Shown here: positions 37,573 through 49,704 of the stretch, one piece after another
Numbering within the stretch: position 1 is the stretch's first letter
How the letters are laid out: each line of letters begins with the position of its first letter
NCBI GenBank assembly: GCA_050247435.1
Contig: JBFWUF010000027.1
Location: 48,051 to 112,050, forward strand
Reading direction: 5' to 3'
Length of the DNA: 64,000 nt
Source of the DNA: JAJVID01 sp050247435
GTDB taxonomy: Bacteria > Acidobacteriota > Blastocatellia > RBC074
Program-made: the position numbers and the translations under genes
Notes under the pieces: model-generated
The model's database searches: none
What the model was told of the DNA's origin: nothing
What the model saw: only the letters and a program-made list of their open reading frames with translations

Positions 37573-38751
37573 TCACCTTGCCTGATCCTCCGCCTCACGC
37601 GCGCGCGAATCAGGTTTTTCAACTGATACGACCTGCACTGTGGCATCGCGCACTTCACTCAGAAATCGGTTGATAACCGATCCGTGCAACAGGATGTCCC
37701 AACGCGAGCGCGCCGACTGGCCGAAGATGACGTGCGTGACGCCTTCGCGCCGCGCGAAATCTATCAGCGCGTCGGCGACTTTGGCGCTCCTCAATTTAAC
37801 CACTTTCGCGCCGAGTTCCTCGGCGAAACGCAGACTCTCCGCGAGCGAGTTGTAATTTTTCGGGTCAATGCGGCCCGGCTCTTCGCGCGGCGTTTCGACG
37901 TAAACGGCGAACCAGTCGGACGCCAGCCGTCCGGCCATACGCGAACCGACACGTAAAAGCTTCTTGGCGCCGCCGCGCGAAGCGATGCAAACCATCACCT
38001 TTTCAGGAATGACGGCCTGCTCAAGTCCCTCGCGCTCACGGTAATCATGCGCCTTCGACGCCTGATCTTCAGCCACCTGACGCAACGCCAGCTCGCGCAG
38101 CGCAGAGAGATTGCCTTTGCGGAAAAAATTGTTAAGCGCCTGCTCGATCTTTTCGACGTTGTAGATTTTGCCCTGGCGCAACCGCGTGCGCAGCGTGTCA
38201 ACCGAAACGTCAACGTTGACCACCTCGTCGGCGCGGCGCAGGAAGCTGTCGGGAACCGTCTCGCGAACGCGAACGCCGGTCGTTCGCGCCACCACGTCGT
38301 TGAGCGACTCCAGGTGTTGGACGTTGAAAGTGGTGATGACCGAGATGTCCGCATCGAGCAGTTCGAGCACATCCTCGTAGCGTTTGTGATGTTTCGAGCC
38401 GGGAACGTTCGTATGCGCCAGCTCGTCAACGATGGCGATTTCGGGACGGCGTGCGATGACGGCGTCAATGTCCATCTCCTGAAGCGTGACCCCGCGATAT
38501 TCGATCTTCCGCATCGGCACACGTTCCAGATCGCCGATCATCGCTTCAGTCTCAGCGCGCCCGTGCGTTTCGGCGATGGCGACGACTATGTCCACGCCCT
38601 GTTTCTTGAAAAGGTGGGCGTCTTCGAGCATCTGGTAGGTCTTGCCGACGCCCGGGGCCGCGCCGATGTAAACGCGCAGATTCGCCCGCTCGCTCTCCTT
38701 GAGTTTGGCGAGTAGTGATTCAGGCGATGGTCTGCGAAGCATTTGGGTCAT
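37573..38751 (-). CDS. kdpD: KdpD N-terminal half: sensor domain plus USP domain, no kinase
   Basis: 392 residues. The KdpD domain begins about residue 20 with Walker A GAAPGVGKTYQM (30-41) and continues with IAIVDELAHTNVPGSKHHKR and VITTFNVQHLESLNDVV. A USP-like domain (MVCIASRGGAKKLLRVG to about 380) follows, and the protein ends there: the four membrane segments and the kinase of full-length KdpD (about 890 residues) are absent. They are encoded separately at 45998-47179. The start overlaps the kdpC stop by 4 bases (ATGA), so translation is coupled. It presumably senses cytosolic potassium or ATP and signals to a separate kinase. Confidence 0.9.
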   Translation of the reverse strand: MTQMLRRPSPESLLAKLKESERANLRVYIGAAPGVGKTYQMLEDAHLFKKQGVDIVVAIAETHGRAETEAMIGDLERVPMRKIEYRGVTLQEMDIDAVIARRPEIAIVDELAHTNVPGSKHHKRYEDVLELLDADISVITTFNVQHLESLNDVVARTTGVRVRETVPDSFLRRADEVVNVDVSVDTLRTRLRQGKIYNVEKIEQALNNFFRKGNLSALRELALRQVAEDQASKAHDYREREGLEQAVIPEKVMVCIASRGGAKKLLRVGSRMAGRLASDWFAVYVETPREEPGRIDPKNYNSLAESLRFAEELGAKVVKLRSAKVADALIDFARREGVTHVIFGQSARSRWDILLHGSVINRFLSEVRDATVQVVSVEKPDSRAREAEDQAR

Positions 38752-39332
38752 CGTCTAATCAGTTTGCGCTCATCGAGCGCGAGATTGAGCATCAGCACAT
38801 TCACGCGCGGCTCACCGAGGAAGCCGAACTGACGGCCTTCGGTGAACTCGGCGACGGCGCGGCGGACTTCATCTTCGCTCATCCCGCGTTCGCGAGCTAC
38901 GCGCGGAATTTGAAATTCAGCCGCCGCTGGCGAAATGTGCGGATCGAGTCCCGACGCCGAAGTCGTCACGAGATCAACCGGAACGGGCTTGCCCGGATTT
39001 TCCGCCTGCAACTTTTCGGCGTCGGCTTTAACGCGGTCAATCAATTTCTTGCTCGTAGGTCCCAGGTTCGATCCAGAAGACGCGCCCGCGTCATATCCAA
39101 TCGCGTTGGCCGCGCGCGCTGCTGAAGGCCGCGAGCGGAAATAGCCGGGCGACGAAAACGGCTGCCCGATGACGCGCGAGCCGACGACCTGGCCGTTGCG
39201 CTCGATCAATTGCCCGTTGGCCTTGTCGGGAAAAATCACCTGCGCGATTCCCGTGACCACCAGCGGATAAACCAACCCCAGCAAAACCGTGGTTACGACT
39301 GTCATCAAAATTGCGGTAACGAAGTTCTTCAT
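38748..39332 (-). CDS. kdpC: Potassium-transporting ATPase subunit KdpC
   Basis: 194 residues. A single N-terminal membrane helix (AILMTVVTTVLLGLVYPLVV) precedes the KdpC domain with QVIFPDKANGQLIERNGQVV, FRSRPSAAR and LVTTSASGLDPHISPAAAEF, the family core. It is the assembly or chaperone subunit of the Kdp pump. It is coupled to the KdpD-N gene by a 4-base overlap and lies 25 bases after kdpB. Confidence 0.95.
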   Translation of the reverse strand: MKNFVTAILMTVVTTVLLGLVYPLVVTGIAQVIFPDKANGQLIERNGQVVGSRVIGQPFSSPGYFRSRPSAARAANAIGYDAGASSGSNLGPTSKKLIDRVKADAEKLQAENPGKPVPVDLVTTSASGLDPHISPAAAEFQIPRVARERGMSEDEVRRAVAEFTEGRQFGFLGEPRVNVLMLNLALDERKLIRR

Positions 39333-39357
39333 ATCTCAAATCTCCAATCTCAAATCT

Positions 39358-41394
<2,037 letters not shown>

Positions 41395-41407
41395 AATCTT
41401 CACCGGC

Positions 41408-43183
<1,776 letters not shown>

Positions 43184-43184
43184 C

Positions 43185-43274
43185 TCAGAACCTTTCTGGT
43201 TTGAGCAAAGCGCAAGTCAGATAGATCAGCAGTAACGCGGAGACTGCGATACCGATGATTGCTTCCCAGTTCAT
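43185..43274 (-). CDS. kdpF: KdpF, small stabilising subunit
   Basis: 29 residues, MNWEAIIGIAVSALLLIYLT..., one membrane helix ending in the CALLKPERF tail that is typical of KdpF (LxxPExF). AGGAGGGATTCACG precedes the ATG. It sits directly upstream of kdpA, the usual place. KdpF stabilises the KdpABC complex in the lipid phase. Confidence 0.9.
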   Translation of the reverse strand: MNWEAIIGIAVSALLLIYLTCALLKPERF

Positions 43275-43286
43275 CGTGAATCCCTC

Positions 43287-43370
43287 CTACAGCCGCTCGC
43301 ACCCGCGCACGTATGCGAGCGAGAGCAGGAAAAAGAGTATTGTTGCAGCCAGAAAAATCAGATCGTGCAT
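43287..43370 (-). CDS. 27-residue membrane peptide upstream of kdpF
   Basis: 27 residues: a short polar start (MHDL), one hydrophobic helix (IFLAATILFFLLSLAYV) and the tail RGCERL. GAAGGAGACTTTC gives a strong ribosome binding site at the ATG (43370). It lies 15 bases after the porin stop and 12 bases before kdpF, so it is part of the operon. It is not KdpF, which follows. It is probably a second single-helix protein of the Kdp system; the function is unknown. Confidence 0.7.
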   Translation of the reverse strand: MHDLIFLAATILFFLLSLAYVRGCERL

Positions 43371-43385
43371 GAAAGTCTCCTTCGT

Positions 43386-44882
43386 TTACCAGGCGCCTTT
43401 TTTGCGTCCGAACCACCAGACCAATCCGAGCGTCGCGGTGTTTTGCTCCTTCTTCAACACGCCGGGCGTGGCGGTCAGGAAGAAAGGCTTGTTGGACCAA
43501 TCGCGCCGATATTCGCCACGCAGCAGAAAGCCTTCGCCGAATTTGTATTCCGCCGTCATCGTGACTTCTTTCAAAGCCTGATCCAGGCCGGTGAACAACG
43601 ATTCGCCGGGATCCGACCGGCGATCCGACAAATATTCGAATCGGCTGGCCAGTGCGAAGCCCTGCGAAAATTGGTAGCGCGCGTAAGCCGCGCCGCCCGT
43701 CACGCGCGATGGCGGCGAGTTCCCGGAAGTCCGGGTGATCACGTAATCGCCTTGAAAGGCGAACGTCAGCTTGTCGGTCGCGTTGATCGTGGCGTAGGCG
43801 TCGAGCGCGTGAAAGCGTCCGTCTGGCTCTGGCCTGATCTCGACGGGCGAAAGCCCGGGCTGCGTCGGCAAAACAGGAAAGGTCGGATTGAGTATCGAAG
43901 TGCGCACGCGCTGCTCCGGGCCAGAGTAGTAATTCGCCTGCGCCGTAATGCGGCTAGTCGGTTTATACGTCAGCAGCACGGCCTGCGATTTCCAGGCGTT
44001 GAAATCCTCGGTTTGCTGCGCGCCGTTCACCAGCCAGTAGGTCGCCGTGAGTTTTTCATTGACCGGGTAAGCCGCGCGGAAGCCGAAGTGATAAAACGGC
44101 AGAAAGAGAAACCAGTACGACCGCGAATAATTGAAGTTGTCTTTGGTGTAGTTCGTCTCGTAGCCGAGCGCGCTCGCGAACTTGCCGAAATCAACCGTCA
44201 GCCCATTGCCAAGAGGCGCGACGTAAGTTCCATAAGCCTGCCAGATGTGGCGGTAGACTTGCGGGCGCAGTTCGTTGACCGCACTGCCCTGCAAAGTCTC
44301 GGTCGCCTGGCCGAACATCAGGTCGAGGCGCGCGCCGAACCTGCGTCCATCTTTGACTTTCGGGGCCTGCTCGAAGATCACGCCCGCCTGATTCAGACTG
44401 AAGCTGTTGCTCAGCACGTCGTAAGCGCGCAGCAGGTTGATTCCGCCGAGCGGACGATTGAAGTTGTAACCGTAATAACCGTCAACTGTCACGTTGACAG
44501 TCGTGTCGCGCCAGAAATCGAGCGCGTCGCGATCATCAGCGGATAATGTGGTTGTTTGCGCTGATGTTGAAGCGTCTTTACTGGCGCCATTACTCGTAAT
44601 GGGTGCGGCCTTGTCCATCTCATCATTCACCGGCGCCGGCTTCGCCACGGTTGCGATCTTTTCCGCTTCGAGCTGGCTGACGCGCGCTTCCAGTTTCTCA
44701 ATTGTCTGGCGCATCAGGCGCAGCTCTTCGAGCATCGCGGCTACAGGTGTTTCACCGCTGGCGGTGTTTTTGTTGTCGCTGTCGGGCGACGGCTGATTAA
44801 CGTGTTGCGCTTCTGCGGCCTGGGCGAAAATAGGCGTGGTCAAGGCAATGATCGCCAGCCTGATGAACAGATGCTTGCACAT
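43386..44882 (-). CDS. BBP2-type outer membrane porin in the kdp operon
   Basis: 498 residues. A signal peptide (MCKHLFIRLAIIALTTPIFA) is followed by a short coiled coil (MLEELRLMRQTIEKLEARVS, about 50-75), a Ser/Thr-rich linker and a beta-barrel of the putative beta-barrel porin-2 family (DTTVNVTVDGYYGYNFNRP onward), ending in a barrel strand near the C-terminus. The coiled coil may trimerise or touch peptidoglycan. GAGGAGAGCTT precedes the ATG. The location between kdpE and kdpF suggests an outer membrane pore for potassium or its counter-ions under limitation. Confidence 0.82.
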   Translation of the reverse strand: MCKHLFIRLAIIALTTPIFAQAAEAQHVNQPSPDSDNKNTASGETPVAAMLEELRLMRQTIEKLEARVSQLEAEKIATVAKPAPVNDEMDKAAPITSNGASKDASTSAQTTTLSADDRDALDFWRDTTVNVTVDGYYGYNFNRPLGGINLLRAYDVLSNSFSLNQAGVIFEQAPKVKDGRRFGARLDLMFGQATETLQGSAVNELRPQVYRHIWQAYGTYVAPLGNGLTVDFGKFASALGYETNYTKDNFNYSRSYWFLFLPFYHFGFRAAYPVNEKLTATYWLVNGAQQTEDFNAWKSQAVLLTYKPTSRITAQANYYSGPEQRVRTSILNPTFPVLPTQPGLSPVEIRPEPDGRFHALDAYATINATDKLTFAFQGDYVITRTSGNSPPSRVTGGAAYARYQFSQGFALASRFEYLSDRRSDPGESLFTGLDQALKEVTMTAEYKFGEGFLLRGEYRRDWSNKPFFLTATPGVLKKEQNTATLGLVWWFGRKKGAW

Positions 44883-44891
44883 AAGCTCTCC

Positions 44892-45191
44892 TCACCGGTT
44901 GCGGCTTGCCGCCCCAGGCCAGACCCCATCAAGACAGAAACCTCCGAGCAACAAAAGTGGAATCGTGGCCAATAGCAACACCGAACCGATCTGATGAAAT
45001 AAATCGGCCAGGCTCGAAGCGCCCGCCAGCCAGGATGCGGCTGTAAACGCCGAACCGAAAATTCCGGCCAGCAATCCGCCTGCCAATCCAATCACCGCGC
45101 CGCATCGGCAGCAGAAAACCGCTAATGACGCTCTCCGCGATGGGCGGCGTTCGCGTTTGAAGAATACCAGCGACACAAATAAAGGGATCAT
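44892..45191 (-). CDS. 99-residue membrane protein, first gene of the kdp structural operon
   Basis: 99 residues from the ATG at 45191, with GAGGAGG 5 bases upstream; a longer in-frame opening to 45437 runs antisense-like through kdpE and is rejected. An N-terminal basic stretch (FFKRERRPSRRA) is followed by two hydrophobic helices (GAVIGLAGGLLAGIFGSAFTA and SVLLLATIPLLLLGGFCLDG). I do not recognise the family. It lies 9 bases before the porin and 106 bases after kdpE, right behind the GTAAG repeats. Confidence 0.65.
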   Translation of the reverse strand: MIPLFVSLVFFKRERRPSRRASLAVFCCRCGAVIGLAGGLLAGIFGSAFTAASWLAGASSLADLFHQIGSVLLLATIPLLLLGGFCLDGVWPGAASRNR

Positions 45192-45227
45192 TGTGGCCTC
45201 CTCTCGTCCGATTCGGACAAAGGCAGA

Positions 45228-45280
45228 GTAAGGCTTGAGCCGTAAGGATGGCGTAAGTGGCTTATAAAAAGTTCGTAAAG
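45228..45280. promoter_or_regulatory. Candidate KdpE operator: GTAAG direct repeats
   Basis: GTAAG starts at 45228, 45242 and 45253, and GTAAA at 45275 (CTTAC on the minus strand, toward the operon). The last three are 11 and 22 bases apart, i.e. on one helix face, as expected for OmpR/KdpE-type tandem sites. They lie upstream of the first structural gene start at 45191, and the region includes an AT-rich CTTATAAAAAG. Confidence 0.5.
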
Positions 45281-45297
45281 ACGGCGGGCGCAGGCGA

Positions 45298-45996
45298 TCA
45301 GCCTTCGGGATTGAACCGGTAACCGACCCAGGGTTCGGTGAGGATATAACGCGGTTTGGCGGGATCAAGCTCGATCTTCTTGCGCAATTGGCCGATAAAA
45401 ACGCGCAGGTACTCGGTCTGTTCGACGTAATCGCCACCCCAGACTGCGCCCAACAATGCGCGATGGGTGAGCACTTTGTTAGGGTGGCTGATCAGATGGA
45501 TGAGCAATTCGTATTCTTTGGGCGTCAAATGGACCTCGGCCCCGCGCACTTCAACATTATGAGCTTCAGTATCGGCCCGGAAATCACCAGCCTGCAAAAC
45601 CTTGACCTGCTGGTCGGCGGCTGTGGGCGCCCGCCGTAAAGTCGCGCGTACTCGCGCGAGTAATTCATCAATGCCGAAAGGCTTGGTGACGTAATCGTCC
45701 GCGCCAGCGTCCAGCGCTTCGACCTTCGCCCGCTCTTCGCCTTTGACTGAAAGCACGATGATCGGAGCTTGCGAGATGGCGCGGACGCGACGGCACAATT
45801 CCAACCCGCCCATGTTCGGCATTGAAAGATCGGTGATGACCAAGTCCGGCGCCCACGAGTTGAAAATTTCCAGAGCCTCCTCGCCTTCATTGGCGACCTG
45901 CACTTCGTAACCGCGCGAGGCGAGACTACGGCGCAACACCCGCGCGATCTGCGGCTCGTCATCAACGACTAAAATCCGCTGTGATTGGTTCATCAT
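45298..45996 (-). CDS. kdpE: Response regulator KdpE
   Basis: 232 residues, OmpR family. The receiver domain opens RILVVDDEPQIARVLRRSL with phospho-acceptor Asp56 in VITDLSMPNMGG. The winged-helix domain has LTPKEYELLIHLISHPNKVL and VEQTEYLRVFIGQLRKKIE, as in KdpE. The start at 45996 (AAGGGGTGTGAA before ATG) is 1 base after the stop of the kinase gene, so both are coupled; the longer in-frame opening to 46065 overlaps the kinase. It should activate the kdp operon at low potassium. Confidence 0.93.
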   Translation of the reverse strand: MMNQSQRILVVDDEPQIARVLRRSLASRGYEVQVANEGEEALEIFNSWAPDLVITDLSMPNMGGLELCRRVRAISQAPIIVLSVKGEERAKVEALDAGADDYVTKPFGIDELLARVRATLRRAPTAADQQVKVLQAGDFRADTEAHNVEVRGAEVHLTPKEYELLIHLISHPNKVLTHRALLGAVWGGDYVEQTEYLRVFIGQLRKKIELDPAKPRYILTEPWVGYRFNPEG

Positions 45997-45997
45997 T

Positions 45998-47179
45998 TCA
46001 CACCCCTTCATCTGTCTCTTCATCACCAATCGGCGCCGTGAAAACGACGCGCGCGCCTTTCCCATCCGCGCCGCTCTCGACCCAAATGCGCCCGCCGTGC
46101 GCTTCCACGATCCCGCGCGCGATGGCCAGCCCCATTCCCAACCCTTTCGGCCTCCCCAGACTTGCCGCGCCTTCGCCGGTCGCGCGGAAGAATTTATCGA
46201 AGACGCGTTCGCGCAATTCAGCCGGTATGCCGCGTCCTTCGTCCTCTATTGCTAACAGTACCATCCCATCTTCCGTCCGGCGGGCGATGATCTTGATACG
46301 CGAGCCTTTGGGAGAATACTTCGCCGCGTTGTCAATCAGCGAGTACAAAACCTCGGCAAGCAGGCTGGCGTCAACTCTTGCGGCGGGCATCTCTTTTTCA
46401 AGCTCGACTTCTAGCCGATGGTTGCGTGTTAAGACTTCGGCCCGCGCGCGCGCCATCGCCACAATCTCTTCGACCGAGCTCCATCGGCGGCGCAAGCTGA
46501 TTGCGCCCGCTTCAATGCGCGCCAACTCGACCATATTTTCGACGAAGTGGTTGAGCCGGTCGGCCTCTTCGTTGATGATTTCAAGAAATTCGCGCCGCGC
46601 TTCGTCATCAAGCGTGATTTGCTCATTGCCGCCAGCCTCATCCAGCAAAGTCGTCACAGCGGCTTTGATCGAAGTGAGCGGCGTACGCAGGTCGTGCGTG
46701 ACGGCGTCGAGCAGAGCCGATTTCAGCCGTTCGCTCTGCTCGAAGACTTCCGCCTGCCGCGCGCGTTCGGCGGCGCTTCTGTATTCGTTGTACAAACGTT
46801 CGATCTCGCGTCTGCCCGCTTCGGCCTCTTCGGCGCGGCGCTTGGCTCGCACCGACAATTCCCCGGCGGTTATGGCGGTAATCAGAAACGCGGCCAGAGC
46901 GACCCAGTTTTGCGGATCGGCGATGGTGAAGGTGTGAACCGGCGGAAGAAAGAAGAAGTTGAAACAGGCGGCCGCAAGCAGCGCAGCCACCATCGCCGGA
47001 CGGCTTCCCCATCTGGCCGCCGCGAACAACACGACCAACAACATCAACAAAGCCACGGTCGTTGGACTCAATCGCGCATGAAACGCCGCCAGCGCGGTGG
47101 TCACAACCGCGATGCCGGAAGCGGCGAAGAGATAACCGCCGAGATTCGACCAGAAGCTTTTCATGCCGCCATTTCCCAT
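45998..47179 (-). CDS. kdpD: KdpD C-terminal half: DUF4118 membrane domain plus histidine kinase
   Basis: 393 residues. Four membrane helices in the first 110 residues (DUF4118, with FNFFFLPPVHTFTIADPQNW typical of KdpD) are followed by a helical linker, HisKA with LLDAVTHDLRTPLTSIKAA and a complete HATPase (LIDNAAKYSP, EDEGRGIP, GLGMGLAIARG). The KdpD/USP sensor half is missing and is encoded at 37573-38751. It is coupled to kdpE. An alternative ATG at 47164 would remove five residues. It is the likely phosphodonor for KdpE. Confidence 0.92.
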   Translation of the reverse strand: MGNGGMKSFWSNLGGYLFAASGIAVVTTALAAFHARLSPTTVALLMLLVVLFAAARWGSRPAMVAALLAAACFNFFFLPPVHTFTIADPQNWVALAAFLITAITAGELSVRAKRRAEEAEAGRREIERLYNEYRSAAERARQAEVFEQSERLKSALLDAVTHDLRTPLTSIKAAVTTLLDEAGGNEQITLDDEARREFLEIINEEADRLNHFVENMVELARIEAGAISLRRRWSSVEEIVAMARARAEVLTRNHRLEVELEKEMPAARVDASLLAEVLYSLIDNAAKYSPKGSRIKIIARRTEDGMVLLAIEDEGRGIPAELRERVFDKFFRATGEGAASLGRPKGLGMGLAIARGIVEAHGGRIWVESGADGKGARVVFTAPIGDEETDEGV

Positions 47180-47349
47180 AATCTGATACGCCCGCCCTCT
47201 GGACTTGTAACGCGAGTCACAGACGCAGTGTCACAGCGATTACAGACGCTCCTGCGCCATTTCTGTAAAAGAGAGTATCATCAACCGTCATACCTGTCTG
47301 GGCGTTTCCGGCGAAAATAACCGGCTTGGATCAGGCTTGGAGAATCGGC

Positions 47350-48078
47350 GTGGCTCATACAAAAAACCTGAAAGCATTACTGATTGCGCCTGTCATCATC
47401 GCCATCGGCATTGGTTTTCTTTTCCTGCCGATCCGCGAATGGTTTTCGCAGTTTCAGGGCGCGATTGAAAGCCTGGGCCCTGCTGGCCCGGTCGTCTTCG
47501 CGCTCGCTTACGTCGTCCTGACCGTACTGCTCGTTCCGGGCAGCGCCCTGACGCTGGGAGCAGGAGCGATTTTCGGTTTGTGGCTGGGGGCGATTACGGT
47601 GATCATCGGCGCCAATCTTGGCGCGTTCTGTTCGTTTCTGCTGGCGCGAACTTTCCTGCGTGAAAAAGTGGCGCGATGGGCCGAAGCCAATCCGAAATTC
47701 GCCGCGCTGGATCGAGCCATCGAGCGCGAAGATTTCAAGGTAGTTCTGCTCACGCGGCTGAGTCCGGTCTTTCCATTCACTCTGCTCAACTATTTTCTGG
47801 GACTGACGAATGTGCGAACGGCTTCCTACGTCGCGGCAAATCTGATCGGCATGTTGCCCGGAACATTTCTTTACGTCTACCTGGGCGCGACGGCGCGTGA
47901 CGCGTTGCAGGGCGCGAGCGATGCGACCGTGTTCAGACAGATTCTCAAATACGTCGGGTTGTTGGCGACAATCGCAGTCGTCGCGCTTGTCACGCGCATG
48001 GCGAAGAAAGCTCTGGCGCAGGCCGAGCGCGAGAGTGACGGGATGAATTCGGAATTGGGCCATTCGGAGACGGGGTGA
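47350..48078 (+). CDS. TVP38/TMEM64-family membrane protein
   Basis: 242 residues from a GTG at 47350 with GGAG 7 bases upstream (a TTG at 47326 is an alternative). About five or six membrane helices; the SNARE-associated/VTT domain is seen in VPGSALTLGAGAIFGLWLG, SFLLARTFLREKVARW and LTRLSPVFPFTLLNYFLGLT. Related VTT proteins are lipid scramblases or are linked to selenite and metal import. Its TGA overlaps the ATG of the next gene (TGATG), so the pair is translationally coupled. Confidence 0.85.
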   Translation: MAHTKNLKALLIAPVIIAIGIGFLFLPIREWFSQFQGAIESLGPAGPVVFALAYVVLTVLLVPGSALTLGAGAIFGLWLGAITVIIGANLGAFCSFLLARTFLREKVARWAEANPKFAALDRAIEREDFKVVLLTRLSPVFPFTLLNYFLGLTNVRTASYVAANLIGMLPGTFLYVYLGATARDALQGASDATVFRQILKYVGLLATIAVVALVTRMAKKALAQAERESDGMNSELGHSETG

Positions 48079-49625
48079 TGGAAGCAACGACTGAAAAACA
48101 CATCAGCGCCATTGAGCGTTTCCTGCTGGTTGACGATCAATACGACCGGCAGGTGATCGAAAACTGCCACCCGCCGCACCACGTCAATCCGATTCCGACT
48201 GGCAAATATAATCTGATCGCGATTGGCGCGGGCGCGGCAGGATTGGTCAGCGCGGGAGGCGCGGGAGGCCTGGGCGCGAAAGCCGCGATCATCGAACGCG
48301 CGTTGATGGGCGGCGATTGTCTGAACGTCGGCTGCGTGCCGTCGAAAGCCGTGATCCGAGCGGCGCGCGCTATTTACGACCTGCGGATCGCAAAACAGTT
48401 CGGCGTTCATCTCTCGTCGGAGCCTCAGATCAATTTTGGCGAAGCGATGGAGCGAATGCGGCGTCTGCGCGCAAAGATCAGCCCGAACGATTCGGTCGCG
48501 CGGTTCAAAAACGAATTCGGAGTTGATGTTTATCTTGGCGGTACTAGATTCATCAGTCCAGCAGAAATTGAGGTTGACGGCAAGCGATTGGAGTTTCATC
48601 GCGCCGTGATCGCCACTGGCGGTCGTCCGGCTGAATTGCCCATCCCCGGTTTGAAAGAGGCTGGATATTTCACGAACGAAAACATCTTCAAGCTGACCGA
48701 ACTGCCGCAGCGTCTGGCCGTGATCGGAGGCGGCCCGATTGGCTGCGAGTTGGCGCAGGCGTTCGCGCGCTTCGGCAGCCGCGTCACGATCATCAACGAT
48801 GTCCCGCAAATTCTGCCGCGTGAAGACGCTGACGCCGCCGTGATCATTCATCGCCAGTTCGAGCGCGAAGGTCTGGCAATCATCAACCAGGCGAAGATCA
48901 CGCGCGTCGAGCGGCTCGGCTCGGACAAAGCGATCGTTTATTCGCGCGACGGCAAGGAATCGCGGGTCGAGTGCGACGCGATTCTATCCGCCGCTGGCCG
49001 CGCGCCGAACATCGAAGGCTTAGGTCTGGAAGCCGCCGGCGTGAATCATTCGCGCGACGGCGTGATCGTTGACGATTATCTGCGCACGTCGAACCCGCGA
49101 ATTTACGCGGCGGGCGACGTTTGTTCGAAATTCAAATTCACGCACGCGGCTGACGCGATGGCGCGCGCGGTGTTGCGCAACGCCCTGTTTTTCGGGCGCG
49201 CGAAAGCGAGCGTGATGATCATGCCCTGGGTAACTTACACTGATCCCGAAGTCGCTCACGTTGGGTTTTACGAAGCGGACGCGCGCTCGGTGGGTTTCGA
49301 CGTTGCGACGATCACGGAGAGTTTTGAAGATGTTGATCGAGCGATTCTGGACGGCGAAGAAGAAGGCTTCGCGCGAGTCCATTACGACCGCAAGACCGGC
49401 AAAATCCTCGGTGGCACAATCGTCGCGCGCCACGCGGGCGAGATGATCGGCGAGTTGACGCTGGCGATCACCGTGGGATTGAAGATGGGCGCGCTGTCAG
49501 CGACGATCCACCCTTATCCGACACAAGCCGAGGTTTTGCGCAAAATCGGAGACGCTTATAACCGCACACGGCTGACGCCAACGCTGCGGAAGATTTTCAG
49601 GAAGTGGTTTGAGTGGCGTAGATGA
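48078..49625 (+). CDS. Mercuric-reductase-like pyridine nucleotide-disulfide oxidoreductase
   Basis: 515 residues. FAD-binding IGAGAAGLVSAGG precedes the redox pair in GGDCLNVGCVPSK (Cys81, Cys86). The NAD(P) loop is VIGGGPIGCELAQAFARFG, and the C-terminal interface has HPYPTQAEVLR with the catalytic His-Glu. The C-terminal Cys pair and the heavy-metal domain of true mercuric reductase are absent, so mercury reduction is doubtful. An N-terminal 40-residue extension is unassigned. Genes of this type often accompany, or are fused to, TVP38 proteins, as here. Confidence 0.88.
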   Translation: MEATTEKHISAIERFLLVDDQYDRQVIENCHPPHHVNPIPTGKYNLIAIGAGAAGLVSAGGAGGLGAKAAIIERALMGGDCLNVGCVPSKAVIRAARAIYDLRIAKQFGVHLSSEPQINFGEAMERMRRLRAKISPNDSVARFKNEFGVDVYLGGTRFISPAEIEVDGKRLEFHRAVIATGGRPAELPIPGLKEAGYFTNENIFKLTELPQRLAVIGGGPIGCELAQAFARFGSRVTIINDVPQILPREDADAAVIIHRQFEREGLAIINQAKITRVERLGSDKAIVYSRDGKESRVECDAILSAAGRAPNIEGLGLEAAGVNHSRDGVIVDDYLRTSNPRIYAAGDVCSKFKFTHAADAMARAVLRNALFFGRAKASVMIMPWVTYTDPEVAHVGFYEADARSVGFDVATITESFEDVDRAILDGEEEGFARVHYDRKTGKILGGTIVARHAGEMIGELTLAITVGLKMGALSATIHPYPTQAEVLRKIGDAYNRTRLTPTLRKIFRKWFEWRR

Positions 49626-49704
49626 GGCTCGGTACGGCGCCAGTGGCGGGAACTTGCCGCTTCCGCGCTTCGTTCAGCAAGAGGCGCCAACGAAGGAGGA
49701 AAAG

